From an uncultured Alistipes sp. (GTDB lineage: Bacteria; Bacteroidota; Bacteroidia; Bacteroidales; Rikenellaceae), in the NCBI GenBank assembly GCA_949286165.1, contig CASDZK010000016.1, positions 62,001-126,000 on the forward strand: a stretch of DNA of 64,000 bases, written 5' to 3'. The notes under the pieces are model-generated. The model saw nothing but the letters and a program-made list of their open reading frames with translations, was not told the origin of the DNA and searched no databases. Numbering within the stretch: position 1 is the stretch's first letter; the number at the start of each line of letters is the position of its first letter. This document shows positions 9,528-19,877 of this stretch, in pieces. Both the position numbers and the translations under genes were made by a program.

Positions 9528-10251
9528 GATTGTGTTTTAAAACTTCATTGAGTCCCCAAATGACTAACTCACAGTTTACAAATATCGGGTTTTTTAATTT
9601 GTTTGCAAAATATTTCCCGTCTCCTCCGGTAAAAATTATGCGCAAATCGCTGTATTTTTCGCTGAAATGAGCGATATAGTAAGCTATTTCGTGTACAATG
9701 GAGCACACGACTCCGTTTTCGATGGCGGAACGGGTGGAAGTGCCCAATCCGGTATTTCGTTCCGGCAGGGAACATAGCGGCAACCGGTCGGTATATTCGT
9801 GCAATGCCTTGAACCGCAGGGAAGCTCCCGGAGAAATATTTCCTCCCTTGAAAATTCCGTCGGATACCAGATCGACGGTAATGGCGCTCCCGAAATCGGC
9901 GACCAGAAAATGACGGCCTGCATAGCAGACGGTAGCGCCGATGGCTGCGGCTAAACGGTCCAGTCCTAACGTAGCGGGGGTCGTATAGTCGTTTTTCAGC
10001 GGTATGGGGGTGTCGTGCGAGAACAGAATGAAAAAGGGAAACGCTTTTTCGAGGAAATCCACGAGTTCGGGCAATACGTCTCTGACGCTGCATAAAATCG
10101 CCTGTTCTATGCAGTATCCTTGCGTAAATGTTCGGATGATGTCGGGAGATACGGGTGTCTCGTATTTCCCTTTTTTTACGATGGAGGATGCATGGCGGTC
10201 TATGACAGCCAGTTTCGAGGTGCTGTTGCCGATATCGATGATGAGGTTCAT
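9505..10251 (-). CDS. coaX: Type III pantothenate kinase
   Basis: The enzyme phosphorylates pantothenate with ATP, the first step of coenzyme A synthesis. The 248-residue protein starts with the phosphate-binding motif DIGNS (residues 6-10) and carries GLDRLAAAIGA and the motif VADFGSAITVDLV with the catalytic aspartate, followed by GGNISPGASLRFKALH. Type III enzymes are not inhibited by CoA and need a monovalent cation. The start overlaps the mfd stop by 4 bases (ATGA), and its own end overlaps the outer-membrane gene by 23 bases, so mfd, coaX and the barrel gene are coupled. Confidence 0.95.
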   Translation of the reverse strand: MNLIIDIGNSTSKLAVIDRHASSIVKKGKYETPVSPDIIRTFTQGYCIEQAILCSVRDVLPELVDFLEKAFPFFILFSHDTPIPLKNDYTTPATLGLDRLAAAIGATVCYAGRHFLVADFGSAITVDLVSDGIFKGGNISPGASLRFKALHEYTDRLPLCSLPERNTGLGTSTRSAIENGVVCSIVHEIAYYIAHFSEKYSDLRIIFTGGDGKYFANKLKNPIFVNCELVIWGLNEVLKHNHALEEKS

Positions 10252-13200
10252 GCGTTCAGTTTTTTGTATTCGGGAATATCCCGGCCCAGTTCGTCCAATA
10301 GGGCGGATGCCTCTGCGATGTTATTGACATGACGGACCGACAGCAGCAACTTCCCTTCTTTTTGCTTGATGCGGAACCTGTCGCCGGGATAGGTTCCTAT
10401 TTTCCGGGTAATGCTTCGGAACAGTTCCGTATCGTAATACCGGGAGGTTTCCTTATATACGAAGTGCGTAATGAACATTCCGTTTTTTATGATGGCCTTT
10501 TCAAACCCCAAAGCTATGCATTTTCGTCGAAGCATGACGATTTCCAGCAAAGTTTTTAACGGCAGGGGCGGTTCCCCGAAACGGTCGGTCAGCATTTGCA
10601 GCAGATTTTTCTGTTCTTCGATATTCGTCAGTGAGTCGATTTGCCGGTATATCCGTATCTTTTCATTGACGTTTTCGATGTACGAGTCGGGAATATAGGC
10701 TTCGGCGTCGGTGTCTATCTGGCAATCGGAAATGAAGGCCGAGCCGATTTCTCCCGACGGGGTTTCCGTTTCCGCCGATACCGTGATGCCTTCTTCCTCT
10801 TTCAATTCCAGAATCGCCTCATTCAATATCTTTTGATAAGTCTCGTATCCGATGTCCGAGATGTATCCGCTTTGTTCCGCTCCCAACAGGTTGCCCGCTC
10901 CCCGGATGTCGAGGTCCTGCATGGCGATATTGAATCCGGAACCCAGAGCGGAAAAGTCTTCGATGGCTTGCAGTCGGAGCCGGGCATTGTAGCTGATAGC
11001 CTCTTCGGGCGGAGTGAGCAGATAACAAAACGCTTTCCGGTTCGTTCGTCCTACCCGTCCGCGCAATTGGTGCAGGACGCTGAGACCGAAATTCTGAGCC
11101 TGGTTGATGATGATGGTATTGACGTTGGGGATGTCGATGCCCGATTCGATGATGGTCGTGGCGACGAGAATGTCGTATTCGCCGTAGATGAAATCCATCA
11201 TGCGCTTTTCCAACTCTTCGCTGGCCATTTGTCCGTGTCCCGTCACGATCCGGGCCTGAGGTACCAGACGGCGTATCCGTCCGGCGATTTCGTCGATCGT
11301 CTGGACGTTGTTGTGTACGAAGAACACCTGCCCGTCTCTTCCCAATTCGTATTCGATGGCTTCCCGGATGATGTCTTCGTTGAAAACGTGGGTTTCGGTC
11401 TGGACCGGCTGCCGGTTGGGCGGCGGCGTGTTGATGACGGACAAGTCCCTGGCCCCCATCAGGGAAAACTGCAACGTGCGCGGAATGGGAGTGGCCGTAA
11501 GCGTCAGGGTGTCTATGTTTTCCTTGAGCGTGCGGAGTTTCTCTTTGCTGCTGACGCCGAATTTTTGTTCTTCATCGACGATCAATAATCCCAAATCTTT
11601 GAATTTTAATTGTTTGGACAGCAGCTTATGGGTTCCGATCAGAATGTCTATTTTCCCTTGTTGGGCTTCTTCCATGATTTCGCCGGCTTTTTTCCGGGTT
11701 TTCGCCCGAGTAAACAGTTCGATTTGAACGGCGAACTCTTTCAACCGGGCGGAGAAAGTCCGATAGTGTTGCAGGGCCAGAACCGTCGTAGGAACCAATA
11801 CGGCCACCTGCTTCCCGTCGCAGACCGCTTTGAAAGCCGCTCGTATGGCCAGTTCCGTTTTTCCGAATCCTACGTCGCCGCAAATCAGCCGGTCCATCGG
11901 GATGTCGCGTTCCATGTCCGCTTTGATGGCGGCCGTGGCTTTTTGCTGATCGGGCGTGTCTTCGTACAAAAAGGAGGCTTCCAGCTCGTGTTGCATGTAA
12001 CTGTCGTGGGAAAAGGCGAAGCCTTTGGACAATTGCCGTTTGGCGTAAAGGGCGACCAAATCTTTGGCGATATCCTTGACTTTCGCTTTGGTCGTGTTTT
12101 TCAGTTTTTGCCAGGCTCCGCTGCCCAGTTTGTTGATGCGGGGAGGCACGTCGCAATCCTTGTCCTTGTATTTGGAGATTTTGTGCAGGGAGTGGACGTT
12201 TACCAACAGGGTGTCGTTGTCCTTGAATACCAGTTTGATGACCTCTATCGTCCGTCCGTTTTCCCGGCTTTTCAGCAAGCCTCCGTATCTGGCTATGCCG
12301 TGGTCGATGTGGACGACGTAGTCCCCGATGTGCAGGGCGTTCAGTTCCGCCAGGGTAAAGCCTTCGTGGGCGGGCAGCTCCTTGTCTATTTTATACCGGT
12401 GGTAACGTTCGAATATCTGGTGGTCGGTATAGAGGCAAATGCGCAAATCGTCGTCGGAAAATCCTTCGTGCAGGGATACGGGCAGGTTCTCGAACATTTT
12501 TTCCTTGTATCCCAGAGAGTAGAAGATGTTTTCGAGACGTTCCACTTGCGCTTTGTTGTCCGTCGCGATGACATTGCGGTAGCCGTTTTCGATGTTGTCG
12601 TTCAATCGGGCGGCCAACATGTCGAAGTTTTTGTTGAACGCCGGTTGCGGGGACGTATGGAAAACATGCACGGTCGCTTTGGACCGGGGCGGGGGATCGT
12701 CGCGGAGGATGACGGCCGGTTTCATTCCCTTCAGAAGCTGTTCGGGAGAGGCGAGCAATTCGTGGACGGATTCCGGGGCGAAACCTTGCTGTTCGGCCGT
12801 TTTGATGTATTTGTTCCTCAGGCTGACAATGGTTTCGGTCAGATATCGGGGCGAATGGATCCAATATGTGACCGGTTGTTTTACCGACCGGTTGAGAAAA
12901 TCGACGAACGAGGTTCGTCCGGCGTCGGTTTGCTGAAGGTTCGGTATGATGTCGATGCGTTCCGTTTTTCCCGAGGAGCGTTGCGTATTGACGTCGAAAG
13001 GGCGGATGGATTCGATTTCGTCTCCGAAAAAATCGATGCGCACCGGTTTATTGTCCGTGTAGGAAAAAACGTCGATGATGCCTCCGCGCAATGCGTATTG
13101 TCCGGGCTGGAACACGAAGTCCGTTTTTTCGAAGCCGAATTCGGCCAGTTTCCCGGTAACGTATTGCTGGGTAACGGTCTGTCCTGTGTGTAAGGACAGG

Positions 13201-13628
13201 GATACTCGTTCCAGCGTTTTTCCGTCCGTTACTTTTTCCGCCAGCGATTCCGGATAGGTGCATAAAACGAGGGTTTCCTCTTCGGACCACTCCTGTTCCC
13301 GGAGTAGGCTCAGGGCCGCGGTGCGCAGAACCAGTCCCGAAGGGTCTTCCGTATGGTAAACGATGGACCGCTTGTATCCGGAAGGAAAAAAGAGAATCCG
13401 GGCCGGACCGCCCAAGGCCGTCAGGTCGTTGTACAGGTAGGCCGCGCTTTCCCTGTCCTCTGCTACGACCAGGTGGCAACCCCGTTTCAGTGCGGTAACG
13501 GCCGTTATGTACAGGGATAAAGCCGAACCCGATAATCCCTTTAGATAAAGGGGATTATCGGGTAATTCGGCCAATTCTCTTATTCTCTCCGACGCTTCTA
13601 ATGCGTGCAACAACTCGGTGGATTTCAT
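10248..13628 (-). CDS. mfd: Transcription-repair coupling factor Mfd
   Basis: Mfd removes RNA polymerase stalled at DNA damage and recruits UvrA. The 1126-residue protein has the full architecture: a UvrB-like N-terminal part, a CarD-like RNA-polymerase-interacting domain around residues 420-500 (LHIGDYVVHIDHGIARYGG), a RecG-like translocase with Walker A (GDVGFGKTE, near residue 582) and DEEQ (near 685), then helicase domain 2 (IIESGIDIPNVNTIIINQA) and a C-terminal TRCF domain. It lies 22 bases after rng and overlaps coaX by 4 bases. uvrC is also in this window at 44.0-45.8 kb but on a separate transcript. Confidence 0.97.
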   Translation of the reverse strand: MKSTELLHALEASERIRELAELPDNPLYLKGLSGSALSLYITAVTALKRGCHLVVAEDRESAAYLYNDLTALGGPARILFFPSGYKRSIVYHTEDPSGLVLRTAALSLLREQEWSEEETLVLCTYPESLAEKVTDGKTLERVSLSLHTGQTVTQQYVTGKLAEFGFEKTDFVFQPGQYALRGGIIDVFSYTDNKPVRIDFFGDEIESIRPFDVNTQRSSGKTERIDIIPNLQQTDAGRTSFVDFLNRSVKQPVTYWIHSPRYLTETIVSLRNKYIKTAEQQGFAPESVHELLASPEQLLKGMKPAVILRDDPPPRSKATVHVFHTSPQPAFNKNFDMLAARLNDNIENGYRNVIATDNKAQVERLENIFYSLGYKEKMFENLPVSLHEGFSDDDLRICLYTDHQIFERYHRYKIDKELPAHEGFTLAELNALHIGDYVVHIDHGIARYGGLLKSRENGRTIEVIKLVFKDNDTLLVNVHSLHKISKYKDKDCDVPPRINKLGSGAWQKLKNTTKAKVKDIAKDLVALYAKRQLSKGFAFSHDSYMQHELEASFLYEDTPDQQKATAAIKADMERDIPMDRLICGDVGFGKTELAIRAAFKAVCDGKQVAVLVPTTVLALQHYRTFSARLKEFAVQIELFTRAKTRKKAGEIMEEAQQGKIDILIGTHKLLSKQLKFKDLGLLIVDEEQKFGVSSKEKLRTLKENIDTLTLTATPIPRTLQFSLMGARDLSVINTPPPNRQPVQTETHVFNEDIIREAIEYELGRDGQVFFVHNNVQTIDEIAGRIRRLVPQARIVTGHGQMASEELEKRMMDFIYGEYDILVATTIIESGIDIPNVNTIIINQAQNFGLSVLHQLRGRVGRTNRKAFCYLLTPPEEAISYNARLRLQAIEDFSALGSGFNIAMQDLDIRGAGNLLGAEQSGYISDIGYETYQKILNEAILELKEEEGITVSAETETPSGEIGSAFISDCQIDTDAEAYIPDSYIENVNEKIRIYRQIDSLTNIEEQKNLLQMLTDRFGEPPLPLKTLLEIVMLRRKCIALGFEKAIIKNGMFITHFVYKETSRYYDTELFRSITRKIGTYPGDRFRIKQKEGKLLLSVRHVNNIAEASALLDELGRDIPEYKKLNA

Positions 13629-13650
13629 GGCGTGTGTCCCAAAAACGGTT

Positions 13651-15264
13651 TTATTCGCTTTCCGAACGGGACTCCTGCAACTCGCTTTCTATGGCGTCGT
13701 AATCGTAAATGGAGCTGGAGGAGAGTTCGTAGCCCGACCGGTCGTAGTATTTCGTATCTACGTAACCGATCGATTCGTCGGCGACTATTTTCAGGAAAAC
13801 CTTGTATTTCAGCATCCATCGTATTCGTAACGAACACCAGCCTTTTTTCAGGTAGGCCGCCACGTATGGATGCACCCGCAGCTTGATGTATTTGCAGTTG
13901 TGTTCCTCTACGAAGAATGCGATTTGATTTTCGATTTCGTTGTCGTACAGGACGGACGGATATATTTTCCCCGTACCTTTGCAGGTAGGGCATAGCTCTT
14001 TGTTTTCGATTTTCGTTTCGGGCCGCACCCGTTGCCGGGTAATCTGCATCAGACCGAACTTCGACAGCGGAAGTATGGTATGCCGGGCCCGGTCGTTGGT
14101 CATCGCCGTTTTCATCGCTTGGAACAAGGCTTCCTTGTTCTCGTTTTTGTGCAGGTCTATGAAGTCGATCACGATGATTCCTCCCATGTCCCGCAAGCGC
14201 AATTGCCGGGCAATGATCGGAACGGCGTTCAGATTTACCTCCATAGCCGTTTCTTCTTGGGAAGCGGCGTTCCGTACCCGGGGGCCGGAATTGATATCTA
14301 TGACGTGCAAGGCTTCCGTGTGTTCGATAATCATGTACGATTTCCGCTTGAACGGAACCAGTTTCCCGAACGAACCTTTGATTTGCCGGGTAATGTCGTA
14401 GTGGTCGAAGATGGTTACGGCATTGCCTTTGTACAGCTTGACGATTTTCTCCTGGTCGGGAGCGATTTGCTTGATGTATTCCCGGATTTCTTTGTAAATG
14501 GTTTCGTCATCTACGGCAATGGCGTTGAACGAATCGTTCAGCAGGTCCCGCAAAATGGTGTTTACCCGCGTGTCTTCACTCATGATGAGCGAGGGATTGG
14601 GTGCGGTTTTCAGTTTGTCGATGATCGTGTTCCAGCGGGCTGTCAACGACAATATGTCGTTTTCGATGTCCGCCGCTTCCTTGTCCCGGGCCGCCGTTCG
14701 TATGATGGCGCCGAAATTGTGGGGCAGTGCGGCGGAAACGATTCCTTTCAACCGTTTTCTTTCTTCGTTCGACCGTATTTTCTGGGAAATAGACACTTTG
14801 GACGCGAACGGAATCAGTACCACGTGCCGTCCGGTCAGCGATATTTCCGTGGAGACGCGCGGCCCTTTGGTCGATATGGCCTCTTTGATGATTTGGACCA
14901 GAATGGGCTGGCCTGCAGTCATGACATCTACGATATGACCGTTCTTTTTGATTTCGTCCGCCCGCCGGAACGTGGAAAAATTGATGTTTTTCTTTTTTAC
15001 GGCGGCATCCGTCAGTTTCTGCACGGATTTGAAAGCGGTGCCCAGATCCAGATAGTGGATGAAGGCGTCTTTGCTATGTCCTATTCCAACAAAGGCTGCA
15101 TTCAGTCCAGACATGGTTTTCCTCACTTTGCCCAGATAAATGTCTCCGACGCAATAGCCTCCCACCCGGTCTTCTTTGTGGAATTCAACCAATTGGTTGT
15201 CTTCCAGAAGAGCGATGTTGACGAGGTCGTCGGTTGCGTGAATGATTAGCTCTTTGTTTGTCAT
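13651..15264 (-). CDS. rng: Ribonuclease G/E family endoribonuclease
   Basis: The 537-residue protein is the RNase G type, without the long disordered tail of RNase E. An S1 domain lies at about residues 38-128. The catalytic core holds HVIDINSGPR (aspartate near 321) and IIVIDFIDLHK (aspartate near 365), which bind the metal. The zinc-link cysteines CPTCKGTG lie near residue 422. It processes rRNA and degrades mRNA. The order HU, small basic peptide, rng is common in Bacteroidetes, but a terminator here separates the first two from rng, so rng probably has its own promoter, which I could not locate. Confidence 0.94.
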   Translation of the reverse strand: MTNKELIIHATDDLVNIALLEDNQLVEFHKEDRVGGYCVGDIYLGKVRKTMSGLNAAFVGIGHSKDAFIHYLDLGTAFKSVQKLTDAAVKKKNINFSTFRRADEIKKNGHIVDVMTAGQPILVQIIKEAISTKGPRVSTEISLTGRHVVLIPFASKVSISQKIRSNEERKRLKGIVSAALPHNFGAIIRTAARDKEAADIENDILSLTARWNTIIDKLKTAPNPSLIMSEDTRVNTILRDLLNDSFNAIAVDDETIYKEIREYIKQIAPDQEKIVKLYKGNAVTIFDHYDITRQIKGSFGKLVPFKRKSYMIIEHTEALHVIDINSGPRVRNAASQEETAMEVNLNAVPIIARQLRLRDMGGIIVIDFIDLHKNENKEALFQAMKTAMTNDRARHTILPLSKFGLMQITRQRVRPETKIENKELCPTCKGTGKIYPSVLYDNEIENQIAFFVEEHNCKYIKLRVHPYVAAYLKKGWCSLRIRWMLKYKVFLKIVADESIGYVDTKYYDRSGYELSSSSIYDYDAIESELQESRSESE

Positions 15265-15312
15265 CGTATGGATTGTTCCGCTGATCCGTTGCCGGAACCA
15301 GCGGCGGCGTGT

Positions 15313-15362
15313 TTGGTAAAAAACCTAAAGAGCCTTTGTCGCGTAGCAGGTTCTTTAGGTTT
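15313..15362 (-). terminator. Rho-independent terminator after the HU / small basic peptide pair
   Basis: On the minus strand the arms AAACCTAAAGAACC and GGCTCTTTAGGTTT enclose a 14-base loop and are followed by a T run. It sits between the 30-residue peptide gene and rng. Confidence 0.8.
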
Positions 15363-15386
15363 CTGATTAAATCATAAAATGTTGGA

Positions 15387-15479
15387 CTACTTTTTCTTTT
15401 TGTGTCTGTCTTTTCTTAGACGTTTTTTTCTTTTGTGAGTAGCCATTTTATGTCTTTTTCTCTTTTTTCCGCTTGGCAT
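15387..15479 (-). CDS. 30-residue highly basic ribosome-associated peptide (AURKAIP1/COX24-like)
   Basis: This gene encodes 30 residues, starting MPSGKKRKRHK and containing MATHKRKKRLRKDRHKKKK, with 18 lysines or arginines. The pattern matches the short AURKAIP1/COX24-domain proteins of Bacteroidetes, related to the tiny basic ribosomal proteins of actinobacteria (bS22). It lies 41 bases after HU and is followed by a strong terminator, the same neighbourhood as in related genomes. It is below the length cut-off of most gene finders. An inner ATG at codon 12 could give a shorter 19-residue product. Ribosomal binding is inferred from composition and family. Confidence 0.82.
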   Translation of the reverse strand: MPSGKKRKRHKMATHKRKKRLRKDRHKKKK

Positions 15480-15520
15480 GGCTTTAAATTTTTATATGGT
15501 TGAACTTAATGATAACTGGC

Positions 15521-15802
15521 TTATTTGGAAATTTTGGAGTCGATCACGAAGCTTTTGGACGGCTTGAATGCCGGAATATTGTGTTCGGGGATAGTGATCG
15601 TAATATTTTTTGAAATATTTCTGGCCACTTTTTGTGCGCGTTTTTTTACGATAAATGAGCCGAAACCTCTTAAGTAAACGTTGTTATTCTTTGCCAAAGA
15701 ACCCTTTACGCTTTCCATGAACGCTTCAATAATTTGCTGTACCTGGGCTTTTTCCACGCCTGTACTTTTGGCAATCTCATTTACTATATCCGCTTTAGTC
15801 AT
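15521..15802 (-). CDS. HU-family DNA-binding protein (first of two)
   Basis: The 93-residue protein has the HU/IHF fold: helices at the N-terminus (MTKADIVNEIAKSTG), then the hallmark VYLRGFGSFIVKKRAQKVARN, the beta-arm with PEHNIPAFKPSK and a C-terminal helix. It bends DNA as a dimer. It differs clearly from the second HU at 23688-23960, for instance in the arm and in a longer tail. A -7 box TATCTTTG lies at 15852-15859 on the minus strand. The 30-residue basic peptide gene follows on the same transcript. Confidence 0.93.
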   Translation of the reverse strand: MTKADIVNEIAKSTGVEKAQVQQIIEAFMESVKGSLAKNNNVYLRGFGSFIVKKRAQKVARNISKNITITIPEHNIPAFKPSKSFVIDSKISK

Positions 15803-15851
15803 AATTGATTGTTGTTAAATTTTGTCTATTAAGATTCTCCTAATTGAGTTG

Positions 15852-15859
15852 CAAAGATA
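15852..15859 (-). promoter_or_regulatory. -7 box for the HU gene
   Basis: TATCTTTG on the minus strand matches TAnnTTTG exactly, 50 bases before the HU start. No -33 TTG lies at the usual distance. Confidence 0.5.
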
Positions 15860-15886
15860 ATCTTTTTCTTTGACAAAGAAATACTT

Positions 15887-16675
15887 TTATTCTTTTTTTC
15901 CGAAAATATTCCGCAGGTAAGCCTTTGTAAACGAGGTAAAAGACCGATTTTCGCAAGGCCGTTCCGTCCGTTGCCGGTTTCCTTTTTCCCGTTCTTCTCC
16001 GGCGAGCAGCTGTTCGGCCACGAGCAGGTCCAACGGAGTGGTCAGTTTGATGTTGGCGTAATCTCCCTCCGAAAGATGTACGGTTTCCCCCAGCCGCTCG
16101 ACGACCGAGCTGTCGTCCGTGAAATCGGAACGGTAGGGCTGCCGGTATCCCGCCCGTATCGTTTCGGTACGGAATATCTGGGGTGTCTGTACGGCCCGGA
16201 ACAGGCTGCGGTCGATGCTTCGCGTTTCCGCTTTTTCCGGAACCAGACGGCGCAAGGTATCGGTAACGGGAACGGCGGGAACGGCGTTCCCGTACGATAC
16301 GGCATGGGCGTAAGTTCTGCGGAGCAATTCCGGAGAAACGAAAGGGCGTACGCCGTCATGTACAGCGACGTATCCGTTGTGCGGGTCGCAGGCTTGCAGC
16401 CCGCACCGGACCGATTCGAACCGGTTGTCGCCTCCGGTAACGACTGTGTGCGGAATATCGAAGGCGTGCAACCGGCATAATTTTTCCCAGAGAGACTGTT
16501 GGGAAGAGGGCAGTACCACGACGATTTCCGCTACCGGCTCGAACGAAGCGAAACGGCGTACGGTATGCATCAGTACCGGTTCGTTTCCCAGGAGCAGGAA
16601 TTGTTTCGGGGTGTCGTTTTGCATCCTTCGGCCGTTTCCTCCGGCTACGATGACGACTGACAGGTTTTTTTTCAT
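15887..16675 (-). CDS. ispD: 2-C-methyl-D-erythritol 4-phosphate cytidylyltransferase
   Basis: IspD joins CTP and MEP to make CDP-ME in the non-mevalonate isoprenoid pathway. The 262-residue protein shows the nucleotide-binding start VIVAGGNGRRM with KQFL, then YVAVHDGVRPFVS, PVTDTLRR, RAVQTPQIF and DDSSVVERLG with the closing KLTTPLDL. The C-terminus carries about 35 extra, charged residues beyond the usual end (from GEEREKGNRQR), which are of unknown use. It starts 12 bases after the metallo-hydrolase gene. Confidence 0.95.
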   Translation of the reverse strand: MKKNLSVVIVAGGNGRRMQNDTPKQFLLLGNEPVLMHTVRRFASFEPVAEIVVVLPSSQQSLWEKLCRLHAFDIPHTVVTGGDNRFESVRCGLQACDPHNGYVAVHDGVRPFVSPELLRRTYAHAVSYGNAVPAVPVTDTLRRLVPEKAETRSIDRSLFRAVQTPQIFRTETIRAGYRQPYRSDFTDDSSVVERLGETVHLSEGDYANIKLTTPLDLLVAEQLLAGEEREKGNRQRTERPCENRSFTSFTKAYLRNIFGKKE

Positions 16676-16687
16676 GGGAGAACGGTT

Positions 16688-17689
16688 TTATTCCGCCATT
16701 TGGGGGGACAGGACGACGATTTCGCCCAATTGCGGAACCCGGATGTTGATACCCCGTTCGGCAGCCTCTTTGCGGAATACGGCGGGCGGATCGCTGAGCG
16801 GTTCGTCCGACAGGTCGAATGTGCCGTAGTGCATGGGAATGGTCAGGCCGGCTTTCATGTCGCAGGAAGCGTCTAACGCTTCCTGCGGCGAAATGTGGTT
16901 GGGTTGCATGAACCATCGCGGTTTGTAGGCTCCGATGCCGACCAGGGCGTAGTCCACTTTTCCGAAAAGGGGGACGATTTCCCGAAAATGGTCGTTATAG
17001 CCGGTGTCTCCGCTGTAATAGATCGACAGTCCGTCCCCTTCTATCATGAACGCGCCCCATAACCGTTTCCCTCCGTCGGAAGCCGATCTTTTCCCCCAAT
17101 GCTGGCAAGGCATGAAGGTAAGTTTCAGGTCGCCGTCCCGGATTTGCTGATACCAGCCCGCCTCTACGGTTTTGATGTCGGGGAACCATTTGTTGAGCAG
17201 TTTTCCGACTCCCAGACCGCAGAATACGGTAATTTGCGGGTTTTGTTCACAAATTTGCCGAATGCTGTTTTTATCCATGTGGTCGTAATGGTCGTGGCTG
17301 ATGAGCAGGTAATCGATACCGGAGAAGATGCGGGGATCGACCGGCAGTTTGCTTCGCCGTTTGACGAAGGGGATGTGGAAAAATACCGGATCGAACAGAA
17401 TCTTTTTTCCGGCCAGTTGCATGAAAAAGGAGTTGTGCCCCAACCATACCAAAGCGTTTCCGGAAATATCTTCCAGCGTATGCAGAAAACAGATTTCGGG
17501 ATTCCATTTTTCCCGCTTTTTTTCTTTTCGCTGGGGATTGGGAGAAAGTCTCCATTTCAATATGCTGCCGACGCCGTGTTTGGCGGAGGCGTTTTGGTTG
17601 GTAAAACACCCTTTGACGACCCGGTTGCCCGGCCATGCTTCTTTAATGGTAGTCAGATTTTCGTTTTTTCGGTAAGAGGCGATGTTCAT
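16688..17689 (-). CDS. Metallo-beta-lactamase-fold hydrolase (NAPE-PLD/UlaG-like)
   Basis: The 333-residue protein has the two-metal motif HDHYDHMD (about residue 131), preceded by ALVWLGHNSFFMQL and KILFDPVF, with later metal ligands in YYSGDTGYNDHF and IPMHYGTFD. The PNHISPQEAL segment is typical of N-acyl-phosphatidylethanolamine phospholipase D-like proteins. The true substrate is unknown. A consensus promoter lies about 100 bases upstream. It probably forms a transcript with ispD, 12 bases downstream. Confidence 0.88.
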   Translation of the reverse strand: MNIASYRKNENLTTIKEAWPGNRVVKGCFTNQNASAKHGVGSILKWRLSPNPQRKEKKREKWNPEICFLHTLEDISGNALVWLGHNSFFMQLAGKKILFDPVFFHIPFVKRRSKLPVDPRIFSGIDYLLISHDHYDHMDKNSIRQICEQNPQITVFCGLGVGKLLNKWFPDIKTVEAGWYQQIRDGDLKLTFMPCQHWGKRSASDGGKRLWGAFMIEGDGLSIYYSGDTGYNDHFREIVPLFGKVDYALVGIGAYKPRWFMQPNHISPQEALDASCDMKAGLTIPMHYGTFDLSDEPLSDPPAVFRKEAAERGINIRVPQLGEIVVLSPQMAE

Positions 17690-17786
17690 AAAATCATTCA
17701 GAGAATATTGACATACTCTTATATAACGTGTTCCGATCGGTAAAAAGTATTTTTATACGGTAAAAACAGCCGTTTTTATTCGGGGG

Positions 17787-17817
17787 CAAAGGTAGTGTTA
17801 TTTTGCTGGTTTTCAAA
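17787..17817 (-). promoter_or_regulatory. Bacteroidetes promoter for the MBL-fold hydrolase / ispD
   Basis: On the minus strand CTTTG is followed after 19 bases by TACCTTTG, matching the primary-sigma consensus. It gives an untranslated leader of about 90 bases. Apart from this promoter and the ABC-F terminator I see no gene in 17690-18027; the 81-codon frame inside it has no family resemblance and contains the terminator. Confidence 0.72.
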
Positions 17818-17987
17818 GTAAAATTTATTTGGCTCCGTATCGGTTTCGAACGGTTTATGCCGGGCGGGCTTAATCGGTTTCCAGGAGGGATTCAGAAGGA
17901 AGATGCCTGGTAAGGGCCGAAAGGAGGCTTCTGGTTCGGAAGAACGGTCTGAGGTCCGTTTGGAAACGGCCGTCGGAAAATAATAAA

Positions 17988-18021
17988 GTGCGTTTCTCCG
18001 GTCCGGACCGGAGAAACGCAC
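17988..18021 (-). terminator. Terminator after the ABC-F gene
   Basis: A perfect 34-base palindrome (GTGCGTTTCTCCGG with its complement) lies 6 bases after the ABC-F stop codon and is followed on the minus strand by TTTATTATTTT. Confidence 0.85.
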
Positions 18022-18027
18022 GGAGCA

Positions 18028-19701
<1,674 letters not shown>

Positions 19702-19839
19702 TTATATTTGAAGTGTGGCCCGTTTTATCCGGAGGACACTCTATCTTTTTTCGGCAGGCAACCGGCGGGCGTTCCGGGAACCGAATGATGAAAAAGCCGG
19801 GGAAACCGGCCGGAAAATAGGCAATTCTTGAAATTTTTG

Positions 19840-19847
19840 TATCTTTG
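19840..19847 (+). promoter_or_regulatory. -7 box for the Xaa-Pro aminopeptidase gene
   Basis: TATCTTTG matches TAnnTTTG 31 bases before the ATG at 19878. It covers an in-frame TTG at 19845 that might be mistaken for a start. No clear -33 box is seen. Confidence 0.6.
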
Positions 19848-19877
19848 GAAAATAATTCGTTAAATTTTTCTTCATAT

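Noticed and set aside
11610..13193. Open plus-strand frame of 527 codons inside mfd
   Set aside because: It lies wholly opposite mfd, which has every conserved domain. Its translation is rich in V, G, F and R with no known fold, typical of an antisense shadow.
14032..15249. Open plus-strand frame of 405 codons inside rng
   Set aside because: Antisense shadow of rng; composition is shadow-like, and no start signal or family resemblance is seen.
17776..18021. 81-codon minus frame between the MBL hydrolase and ABC-F genes
   Set aside because: It contains the ABC-F terminator at its start and the MBL promoter at its end.
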